Positions 1-6,512 of a stretch of 64,000 nucleotides of DNA are shown piece after piece. The first letter of the stretch is position 1, and every line of letters starts with the position of its first letter. The position numbers were made by a program, and so were the translations under genes. The notes below the pieces were generated by a model that was not told the DNA's origin, ran no database searches, and was given only the letters and a program-made list of their open reading frames with translations. Source of the stretch: JAWSUT01 sp033549345. GTDB lineage: Bacteria; Bacillota; Dethiobacteria; Dethiobacterales; Dethiobacteraceae. The DNA lies in assembly GCA_033549345.1 (NCBI GenBank), contig JAWSUT010000015.1, positions 12,123-76,122 of the forward strand. The letters are read 5' to 3'.

Positions 1-1
1 T

Positions 2-808
2 GACGGCTCCTGGGCCATGGCAGAATACTTATCGGGCACGGTGGATGCTTTTGCCGACGAGATGAATGCAAAGGCCAAAGAACTGGGCATGGTCAATACA
101 CATTTTGTCAATCCTCACGGCCTGCATGATGAAAACCATTATACCACCGCTTACGACATTGGCCTGATGTCGCTGGAACTGATGAAATATCCAAAAATTC
201 ATGAGTGGCTCACCATCTGGATGGATGAGGAATTCCTTAAAGACAAAATCAAAAAGAGTGAAGGCGTCTACTTAAGCAATGCCAACCGCCTGGTCCGGTA
301 TTATGACGGCGCCGACGGCCTGAAAACCGGATTTACATCAGAGGCCGGCAACTGTGTTTCCGCAACCGCCAAGCGCGGCGATACACGCTTTCTGACAGTG
401 ATTATGGGAGCACCGGGCCGACCGGCACTCTTTGATGAAGCGCGAACCCTGCTCGACTGGGGCTTTGCCAAATACCAAAGTGTTCCCGTGGTCGAAAAAG
501 GCGAAGTACTCGGTACCGTTAAAGTGGACAAGGGCATGCTGACTGACGTTGACGTTGTTGCCAAAAACAGCTATGCTCTGCTGCTGGACAAAGGGCAAAC
601 AGGTGAAGTGGAACATGTGCTCGAATTACCGGAACGCCTTCCCGCCCCTCTTTCGGCCGCTGACGAAGTGGGTACGCTGGTGGTCAACTCAGCCGAAGGA
701 GAAGAACTGGGCCGGGTGCCCCTGGTGCCGGCCGAGGATGTGCCCAAAGCAAACCTGCTCACCTTTTTTACCCGATTCACCCGACACTGGTTCCTCTTCA
801 GCCGTTAA
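2..808 (+). CDS. dacF: D-alanyl-D-alanine carboxypeptidase (PBP5/DacF type), C-terminal part
   Basis: Partial gene: the reading frame is open to the left edge, so the signal peptide, the SxxK box and most of the SGN region lie outside. What remains shows the NPHGLH and HYTTAYD segments typical of the family and the KTG box (LKTGFT), then the C-terminal beta domain. The enzyme trims the terminal D-Ala from peptidoglycan stem peptides outside the membrane. Position directly before spoIIAA-spoIIAB-sigF is the classic place of dacF in spore formers. A second gene of the same family lies at 13330-14469. The stop codon falls inside the following REP-like hairpin. Confidence 0.9.
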   Translation, partial: DGSWAMAEYLSGTVDAFADEMNAKAKELGMVNTHFVNPHGLHDENHYTTAYDIGLMSLELMKYPKIHEWLTIWMDEEFLKDKIKKSEGVYLSNANRLVRYYDGADGLKTGFTSEAGNCVSATAKRGDTRFLTVIMGAPGRPALFDEARTLLDWGFAKYQSVPVVEKGEVLGTVKVDKGMLTDVDVVAKNSYALLLDKGQTGEVEHVLELPERLPAPLSAADEVGTLVVNSAEGEELGRVPLVPAEDVPKANLLTFFTRFTRHWFLFSR

Positions 809-900
809 ATGAAGACGCGGGGACAGGTTCCACTGTCCTCATTCAAAGACCATAACTACACAAATGAAGACAGCGGAACCTGTCCCCGCTGTCTTCATTT
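807..900. repeat. REP-like pair of inverted hairpins with GGGGACAGG core
   Basis: Two related hairpins in opposite orientation. The right one has a perfect 15-bp stem (862-876 with 886-900) and a loop carrying AACCTGTCC. The left one (807-843) is an imperfect version with GGGGACAGGTTCC at 819-831. The same core occurs near 39347-39432 and 62804-62833. Such paired palindromes resemble the REP elements mobilised by RAYT (TnpA_REP) transposases; no such transposase is present here. Confidence 0.7.
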
Positions 901-934
901 GTGTTGGCGGTGTTGGCTTTTTTTGCTGGCAAAG

Positions 935-961
935 GCAGGAGTTGCCAGAGGGGTGTAGAAT
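935..961 (+). promoter_or_regulatory. candidate sigma-H promoter for the spoIIA operon
   Basis: A -35-like GCAGGAGTT (935-943) is followed after 13 bases by AGAAT (957-961), close to the sigma-H pattern RWAGGANNT - about 14 - HGAAT. In Bacillus the spoIIA operon is read by sigma-H, and the element lies about 45 bases before the spoIIAA start. The match is by eye and one -35 position deviates. Confidence 0.4.
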
Positions 962-1004
962 AGGGAAGGTGGAATTAATCGACAAAGGGGGGAGGCCTGT
1001 GGAG

Positions 1005-1334
1005 ATGAAGCTGAAGCGGGCGGGCGGTACGCTTGTGGTCAGGATGGACGGGGAGCTGGACCATCATGCTGCCGACGGCATCCGGGGAAAAATTGATAAA
1101 AAGTTAGCTCACAGCGAGATAAAAAATGTCATCTTTAATTTTGAGGGTGTTGATTTTATGGACAGCTCGGGGCTGGGCATGGTTCTGGGCCGGTATAAAC
1201 AGGTAATCCAAAAGGGCGGCAAAGTCCTGGCCTGTTCTTTGCGCCCCAGAGTGCAAAGGGTTTTTGACCTGGCGGGGCTGGAATCAAAGATTCCTGTCTT
1301 TGCTTCGGAACAGGATGCCCTGAAGAATGTTTAG
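1005..1334 (+). CDS. spoIIAA: anti-sigma F factor antagonist SpoIIAA
   Basis: STAS-domain protein of 109 residues. In its unphosphorylated form it releases sigma-F from SpoIIAB in the forespore; SpoIIAB phosphorylates it on the serine of the DSSGLG motif (S54/S55 here) and SpoIIE, not in this window, reverses this. ATG 1005 was chosen because a strong GGGGGGAGG lies at 987-995; a GTG at 999 would be too close, and the frame further upstream runs back into the REP-like repeat. First gene of the spoIIAA-spoIIAB-sigF operon, 11 bases before spoIIAB. Confidence 0.95.
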   Translation: MKLKRAGGTLVVRMDGELDHHAADGIRGKIDKKLAHSEIKNVIFNFEGVDFMDSSGLGMVLGRYKQVIQKGGKVLACSLRPRVQRVFDLAGLESKIPVFASEQDALKNV

Positions 1335-1345
1335 GGGGGAAGCAG

Positions 1346-1789
1346 ATGGATAATTATATGAAACTGGAAATAGCGAGCAAATCGCAGAATGAAGCATTTG
1401 CCCGCGTTGTGGTTGCTGCTTTTGCCGCCCAGGCCGACCCCACCATAGATGAAATATCCGATATTAAAACGGCGGTTTCCGAAGCGGTTACCAATGCTGT
1501 GATTCATGGCTATGAAAACGGTCCGGGCGAAATTGTGATCTCTGCATCGTTGAAGGGTAACCGGCTGGAAGTGAGTGTGATCGACTACGGTGTGGGAATT
1601 TCCGACCTTGAGCAGGCCCGTCAGCCCCTGTACACAACCAGGCCTGAATTGGACCGTTCCGGCATGGGCTTTACTATTATGGAGAATTTTATGAACGATT
1701 TTAATGTCACTTCGGAGCCCGGAGCCGGGACCACAGTCACCATGGTTAAAATCCTCGGCCAGGCTGAGCGGGTTGAAACATCGCAGTGA
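1346..1789 (+). CDS. spoIIAB: anti-sigma F factor / serine kinase SpoIIAB
   Basis: GHKL-fold kinase of 147 residues that holds sigma-F inactive and phosphorylates SpoIIAA. The N-box (EAVTNAVIHGY, about residues 46-56), the G1 box (DYGVGI) and the G2 region (SGMGFTIME) are all visible. It starts at ATG 1346 behind AGGGGGGAAG, and its TGA overlaps the start of sigF, which implies coupled translation. Order and spacing match the conserved spoIIA operon. Confidence 0.96.
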   Translation: MDNYMKLEIASKSQNEAFARVVVAAFAAQADPTIDEISDIKTAVSEAVTNAVIHGYENGPGEIVISASLKGNRLEVSVIDYGVGISDLEQARQPLYTTRPELDRSGMGFTIMENFMNDFNVTSEPGAGTTVTMVKILGQAERVETSQ

Positions 1790-2439
1790 TGTCCATGGAC
1801 GAGTCCTTTAAGCAGCACATTCCCCTGGTCCACAGTCTGGTCAGGCGCTATCGGGGTGAATATGCAGAAGGGGACGACTTGTTTCAGGTCGGATGCATCG
1901 GCCTGCTCAAAGCCCTGAAGAAATATGACCCCGAGCGCGGCGCCTCGTTTGCCACCTATGCGGTCCCTGTTATTGCCGGGGAAATGAAGATGTATTTGCG
2001 CGGCCAGGGAACGGTAAAATACAGCCGGGCGCTGGTTACGCAGGCCGGTCGTGTGAAAAAGGTTCAGGCCGAGCTGGAACAGCGCCTGGGACGTCAGCCC
2101 TCTCTGGGGGAGTTATCCTCAGCCTGCGGACTTGAGCGTGAAGAACTCTTAATGGCACTGGATGCGGCGCAGACTCCTGTGTCACTGGATGCAGCCGTAC
2201 CCGGAGAAACTGCGGACCTGGCTGTAACCGCCCCCGAAGCAGACGAGGTGGTGGATCGTGTGGCGCTGCGTGAAGCACTGGACTACCTGCCAAAGAGAGA
2301 GCAGAGTCTGGTGATTTACCGTTTTTTTCGTAACATGTCCCAGCAGGAGACGGCAGAGGTTCTTGGCATTTCCCAGATGCATGTCTCACGTCTTGAACGA
2401 AAAATTTTGCAGCAGCTAAAAAAACAGCTATCTGATTAA
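1789..2439 (+). CDS. sigF: forespore RNA polymerase sigma factor SigF
   Basis: Sigma-70 family factor, about 216 residues, somewhat shorter than the Bacillus protein. Region 2 (EGDDLFQVGCIGLLKALKKY, then FATYAVPVIAGEM) binds core polymerase and the -10 element; region 4 ends in a helix-turn-helix (QETAEVLGISQMHVSRLERK). It drives the first forespore-specific genes. The start overlaps the spoIIAB stop (GTG 1786, ATG 1789 or ATG 1795 are all in frame; ATG 1789 is preferred for coupling). A terminator follows directly. Confidence 0.95.
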   Translation: MSMDESFKQHIPLVHSLVRRYRGEYAEGDDLFQVGCIGLLKALKKYDPERGASFATYAVPVIAGEMKMYLRGQGTVKYSRALVTQAGRVKKVQAELEQRLGRQPSLGELSSACGLEREELLMALDAAQTPVSLDAAVPGETADLAVTAPEADEVVDRVALREALDYLPKREQSLVIYRFFRNMSQQETAEVLGISQMHVSRLERKILQQLKKQLSD

Positions 2440-2474
2440 CGGCCGGAAAGTTCCGGGCCGTTATATTTTTTTTC
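2438..2474 (+). terminator. rho-independent terminator after sigF
   Basis: A GC-rich hairpin (AACGGCC-GGAA paired with TTCCGGGCCGTT, one bulge) is followed by TATTTTTTTT. It closes the spoIIA operon. Confidence 0.85.
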
Positions 2475-2512
2475 CCTGTGGGGCAAACTAGGGCAAAATG
2501 AGGAGGTGATGG

Positions 2513-2719
2513 ATGATGACTGTGGCAAAGATTGTTGAACTGGTGGGCGAATCAAACGTAGGCTGGGAAGATGCGGTTAAAAATGCCGTTTCAGACGCAT
2601 CAAGAACCGTAGACAATATTACAGGTGTGGAAATTTATAATCTGACAGCCAGCATTGATAACGGTAAGATAGTGGAATATAAAGCAAATGTTAAAGTTGC
2701 GTTTGGCGTGAATCGTTAA
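2513..2719 (+). CDS. dodecin family flavin-binding protein
   Basis: Small protein of 68 residues matching the dodecin fold: one helix between short strands, with KIVELVG at the N-terminus, GWEDAVKNAV in the helix and a C-terminal strand ending KVAFGV. Dodecins assemble as hollow dodecamers that store flavins or related ligands and protect against free flavin. A near-perfect ribosome site (AGGAGGTGAT, 2501-2510) precedes the start. It is a single-gene unit between two terminators. Ligand specificity cannot be read from the sequence. Confidence 0.85.
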   Translation: MMTVAKIVELVGESNVGWEDAVKNAVSDASRTVDNITGVEIYNLTASIDNGKIVEYKANVKVAFGVNR

Positions 2720-2743
2720 TGAATGGTTAAAATGGTTGGCCAG

Positions 2744-2766
2744 CCCTCCGCAAAGGAGGGTTTTTA
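2744..2766 (+). terminator. terminator after dodecin gene
   Basis: CCCTCC (2744-2749) pairs with GGAGGG (2755-2760), followed by TTTTT. Confidence 0.8.
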
Positions 2767-2794
2767 ACAGGATGGGTGGAAGAGGGTGAAGTAT

Positions 2795-4312
2795 ATGTCA
2801 CGAAAGAAACCGGGGCCGCCGGAGCTGGTCAGCCCGCATCTTCAGGAAAATATTGACTTCCTAACTGAAAAGATGGGTATCGACATCAGTTTCGACATCC
2901 TGGTCAAGAAGCTGGAAATTGGCACAACAAAAGCCGCCCTTGTTTATATTGACGGCTTTGTAAACGGTGATGTGCTGACACTGATTCTGCAGAACCTGGC
3001 TCAGCTGCAGCGGTCTGATCTCAGCCCGGACCCGCTAAAGAAGCTGACGGAACATAAAATCCCCTATATGGAGCTGGAAGCAGACGACGACCTCTCAGAG
3101 ATCATTGACCAGATTCTGTCCGGGCAGGCCGCGCTGTTTCTTGACGGCGAAGCAAAAGCCATTCTGTTGGATACCCGGGAATATCCGGTCAGGGGTCCTG
3201 AGGAGCCGGATACAGAAAGGCTGACACGAGGTTCCCGTGACGGTTTTGTGGAAACCATGCTGTTTAATGTGACCCTGACCAGGCGGCGTGTCCGGGATCC
3301 GGGCTTACGGGTGGAAGCAGTGAGGCTTGGACGCCGTTCCAAGACGGATGTAGCCATTATGTACATTAATGACATTGTTAATCCCGACATTCTGCAAACA
3401 GTGAAGGAACGCCTGGAGCGCATTGATATCGACGGCCTGCCGATGGCGGAAAAGTCGCTTGAAGAGTTTATCAGCGAAAGCAGCTGGAGTGTTTTTCCTC
3501 TTGTCCGCTACACAGAACGGCCGGACGTGGCTGCCGCTCACCTTTTTGAAGGGCATGTTATCCTGTTTGTGGATACCTCACCGGCAGCGATGATTGTACC
3601 GGCCACATTTTTTCATCACCTGCAGCATGCAGAAGAATACAGGCAGAGTGTCCTCTCGGGTATCTACCTGCGTTGGGTCCGTTTTCTCGGCATATTTATC
3701 TCCGTCTTTCTGGCACCGCTTTATCTGCTCGTTTCCATGCAGCCCCAACTGCTGCCCGAAGCAATGCGGTTTATCGGTCCGCAGGAGATCGGCAATGTCC
3801 CGTTGTTCATTCAGTTTATCATTGTCCATCTCGGTATAGACCTGGTGCGCCTGGCCGGGGTACATACACCCGACCCGCTGGCTACGGCCATGGGCTTGAT
3901 TGCTGCTTTGTTAATCGGTGATATTGCCATTCAGGTCGGCTTTTTTACTCCCGAAGTTTTGCTCTACGGCGGCCTGGTGGCGTTGGGGATGTTTTCCACG
4001 CCGAGTTTTGAACTGAGCCTGTCAAACAGGCTTGTACATCTTCTGATGCTGACCCTGACAGGATTATTCAGGCTCCCTGGCTTTCTGGGTGGGTTGGCGA
4101 TTATCTTTATCCGCCTGGCCACAGACAAATCATTTGGCGTGCCGTATCTCTGGCCGCTGCTTCCCCTTAACCTAAAAGCATTATGGGCCATTATTATTCG
4201 CCGGCCGGTGCCCGTGGGCAGCAGGCGGCCCAGCATCCTGCAAACACGCGACAGTGACAGGATGACCACCGATGGTGAAGAGCAGGTCGGCAACAACCGT
4301 AAGAAAAAATAA
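2795..4312 (+). CDS. spoVAF: spore germination / stage V sporulation protein SpoVAF-like (GerA family)
   Basis: Membrane protein of about 505 residues in the GerA/SpoVAF family. The N-terminal half is a soluble domain; the C-terminal half (from about residue 290) carries four or five membrane segments, including the family signature HTPDPLATAMGLIAALLIGD. SpoVAF-type proteins sit in the spore inner membrane and assist the SpoVA dipicolinate channel during germination. Here the gene stands alone, without spoVAA-AE. ATG 2795 fits the AGAGGG at 2781-2786; an in-frame GTG at 2786 would add three residues. The C-terminus is charged and cytoplasmic. A GerA-type A subunit is the alternative, but no B or C subunit gene is near. 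Confidence 0.85.
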   Translation: MSRKKPGPPELVSPHLQENIDFLTEKMGIDISFDILVKKLEIGTTKAALVYIDGFVNGDVLTLILQNLAQLQRSDLSPDPLKKLTEHKIPYMELEADDDLSEIIDQILSGQAALFLDGEAKAILLDTREYPVRGPEEPDTERLTRGSRDGFVETMLFNVTLTRRRVRDPGLRVEAVRLGRRSKTDVAIMYINDIVNPDILQTVKERLERIDIDGLPMAEKSLEEFISESSWSVFPLVRYTERPDVAAAHLFEGHVILFVDTSPAAMIVPATFFHHLQHAEEYRQSVLSGIYLRWVRFLGIFISVFLAPLYLLVSMQPQLLPEAMRFIGPQEIGNVPLFIQFIIVHLGIDLVRLAGVHTPDPLATAMGLIAALLIGDIAIQVGFFTPEVLLYGGLVALGMFSTPSFELSLSNRLVHLLMLTLTGLFRLPGFLGGLAIIFIRLATDKSFGVPYLWPLLPLNLKALWAIIIRRPVPVGSRRPSILQTRDSDRMTTDGEEQVGNNRKKK

Positions 4313-4341
4313 ATACAGATATAATTGTTTGGAGGTTTCGT

Positions 4342-5304
4342 ATGAGTATAAAGGTAGGCATCCCGCGCGCGCTGTTATACTATCACTATTATCCGGGATG
4401 GGAAGCATTCTTTCGCACGCTGGGTACCGAAATTGTGCTGTCGGATGAAACGACGAAAAAGATTCTGGATCGCGGAGTCCGTGATGCGGTGGATGAAGCC
4501 TGTCTACCGGTTAAACTCTACCTGGGCCACCTGGCCAATCTTCGCGATAAGCATGTTGACTTAATTTTTGCTCCGCGCATGGTATCCGTGGAACACAAGA
4601 AATTTCTCTGTCCGAAGTTTCTCGGACTGCCCGAGATGGCACGTTTCTGCGTGCCTGATCTGCCCGAACTTTTAGATGTGGAGATCAATGTTCATCAAAA
4701 ATACCGGGAGACACGCAAAAACCTAAACAGGCTGGCCGCCCGCTTTAACTGGCGTCCCTGGATTATCCGGCGCGCCCTGCGGGAAGCACGCGCCGCACAG
4801 GAGCAGTATGAGGCAAATTTACGCCGGGGAAATACTCCCTATGATATCTTCAGCGGCAGTCCAAACGTTTCCGGTCAGGGGAATGTGCGTGTGGCAGTTC
4901 TTGGCCACGCGTACAACCTAAATGACCCCTATATCAGCATGAATCTGATTGGGCGGCTGCGGGAGATGGGTGTGGACGTGGTAACCTCGGAAATGCTGCG
5001 CCCGCAGGATATCTGCCGCGGCACGCACTGCCTGCAAAAAGATATTTTCTGGACATTCGGCAAGGAGCTGATGGGTGCTGCCTTTCATTTGCAGGAGCAG
5101 CAAAAAATTCAGGGGCTAATCCTGGTGGCTTCGTTTGGCTGTGGCCCGGACTCGCTCATCTGCGAAATGGTGGAGCGGGTGTATAAACGAAATAAAACGG
5201 TACCGGTCCTGATGCTGACTCTCGACGAACATACCGGAGAAGCCGGGGTTGTCACCCGTCTGGAAGCATTTGTGGACATGCTGCGGTGGAGGAAGGTCAT
5301 ATGA
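4342..5304 (+). CDS. acyl-CoA dehydratase activase-related protein (DUF2229), copy 1
   Basis: Protein of 320 residues related to the C-terminal half of large 2-hydroxyacyl-CoA dehydratase activases. Conserved cysteines fall in EACLPVKLYLGH, ICRGTHC and FGCGPDS and could bind an iron-sulfur cluster; the C-terminus ends in DEHTGEAGVVTRLEAFVDM, a family signature. It begins at ATG 4342 behind GGAGG and overlaps the next gene by four bases (ATGA). The neighbour is a paralogue with the same ending, so the two probably form a complex. The substrate protein is unknown and no dehydratase gene is near. Confidence 0.75.
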   Translation: MSIKVGIPRALLYYHYYPGWEAFFRTLGTEIVLSDETTKKILDRGVRDAVDEACLPVKLYLGHLANLRDKHVDLIFAPRMVSVEHKKFLCPKFLGLPEMARFCVPDLPELLDVEINVHQKYRETRKNLNRLAARFNWRPWIIRRALREARAAQEQYEANLRRGNTPYDIFSGSPNVSGQGNVRVAVLGHAYNLNDPYISMNLIGRLREMGVDVVTSEMLRPQDICRGTHCLQKDIFWTFGKELMGAAFHLQEQQKIQGLILVASFGCGPDSLICEMVERVYKRNKTVPVLMLTLDEHTGEAGVVTRLEAFVDMLRWRKVI

Positions 5305-6392
5305 AAATTACCTACCCGCATATGGGGTCTCTTTCCGTAGCCATGCACGGACTTCTCGAAGACTTAGGGCTGGAGGTCATTGCTCCACCTCCCATTACGA
5401 AAAAAACGATCAATCTGGGCGTACTGCATTCACCCGAATTTGCCTGCTTTCCCCTGAAAATCAACATGGGAAACTTTATCGAAGCGCTTGAGGGCGGTGC
5501 GGACACCATCATCATGGCCGGCGGGACAGGTCCCTGCCGTTTTGGCTACTACGCAGAAGTGCAGCGTGAGATTCTGCGTGATTTAGGCTATGAATTTGCA
5601 ATGATTGTCCTGGAGCCGCCGCAGGGGCATCTTAGCCAGCTTACGGATAAACTCAGGGAACTGTGCGGTGACCGTAACTGGCCGGAAATCACCCGTGCCC
5701 TGCACACCGCCTGGCGCAAAGTCAAAGCACTGGACAGACTGCATAGCAAAGTACTGCAGGTCCGTCCCCGTGAACTGGAACGGGGTGCAGCCACAAAGGC
5801 TTATGAACAGGCACAGCAGCTGGTTGCCGCAGCGCGTACGCCCCGGGATGTGGACCAGAGCCTGCACAAGGGGCTGGAGATGCTGGGAGGTGTGCCATGC
5901 GACTACGGTAAAGGGGTGCTGCGCATCGGCCTTGTCGGTGAAATCTATATGATTCTCGAACCATATGCCAACTTGGATCTTGAGAAGACACTGGGTGAAA
6001 TGGGTGTGGAAGTAGACCGCTCTATTTATATTTCCCACTGGATCAAGGAGCACCTGGTGCTCAGTTCACTGGGACTCAAAGGAAGCAGGGATACAAAAAA
6101 AGCCGCAGCAATGTATCTGAACCATTTTGTGGGCGGCCATGGCTGGGAATCTGTGGGTGACACGGTCCGCTACGCGCGCCGCGGCTATGACGGTGTGGTG
6201 CATATCCTACCATTTACCTGCACGCCGGAAATCGTGGCGCAGAGTATTTTGCCCACAGTCAGTCGTGAACAGGGTATCCCGGTAATTTCTTTTTCCATGG
6301 ATGAACAGTCAGGCCAGGCCGGGTTTGTCACCCGCCTGGAGGCATTTTTAGATCTCTTGCAGCAGCGAAAGACAAAAACAAAGTTAGGCTGA
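5301..6392 (+). CDS. acyl-CoA dehydratase activase-related protein (DUF2229-like), copy 2
   Basis: Paralogue of the preceding protein, 363 residues. Shared features are FACFPLKINMGN (compare EACLPVKLYLGH upstream), GGTGPCRFGYY, PFTCTPEIVAQSIL and the ending DEQSGQAGFVTRLEAFLDL. The cysteines suggest an iron-sulfur protein; function is not established. ATG 5301 is chosen because GGAGG at 5288-5292 sits at the right distance and the start overlaps the upstream stop as ATGA; a GTG at 5286 is less likely. The two-gene operon ends at a strong terminator. Confidence 0.72.
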   Translation: MKITYPHMGSLSVAMHGLLEDLGLEVIAPPPITKKTINLGVLHSPEFACFPLKINMGNFIEALEGGADTIIMAGGTGPCRFGYYAEVQREILRDLGYEFAMIVLEPPQGHLSQLTDKLRELCGDRNWPEITRALHTAWRKVKALDRLHSKVLQVRPRELERGAATKAYEQAQQLVAAARTPRDVDQSLHKGLEMLGGVPCDYGKGVLRIGLVGEIYMILEPYANLDLEKTLGEMGVEVDRSIYISHWIKEHLVLSSLGLKGSRDTKKAAAMYLNHFVGGHGWESVGDTVRYARRGYDGVVHILPFTCTPEIVAQSILPTVSREQGIPVISFSMDEQSGQAGFVTRLEAFLDLLQQRKTKTKLG

Positions 6393-6423
6393 CAGGAACA
6401 GACAAACACAACCGGTTTCAGGT

Positions 6424-6455
6424 GAGTGGGGCATACCCACTCGCTTTATTTTTTG
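6424..6455 (+). terminator. terminator after the activase-like pair
   Basis: GAGTGGG pairs with CCCACTC across GCATA and is followed by GCTTTATTTTTTG. Confidence 0.88.
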
Positions 6456-6485
6456 TTCACGGTTACAGGTTATTTGTGGTATAAT
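6456..6485 (+). promoter_or_regulatory. candidate vegetative promoter for the 6513 operon
   Basis: A perfect -10 box TATAAT (6480-6485) has a weak -35 (TTCACG, 6456-6461) 18 bases upstream. It lies directly after a terminator and 27 bases before the ATG of the tRNA nucleotidyltransferase fusion, so it probably drives the run of genes to scpB. Confidence 0.5.
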
Positions 6486-6512
6486 GGGGAAGGATTTGAA
6501 GGAGGAAACAGC

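Noticed and set aside
864..1004. In-frame N-terminal extension of spoIIAA back to 864
   Set aside because: It is translated from the REP-like hairpin and leader, has no homology to SpoIIAA, and a good ribosome site precedes ATG 1005.
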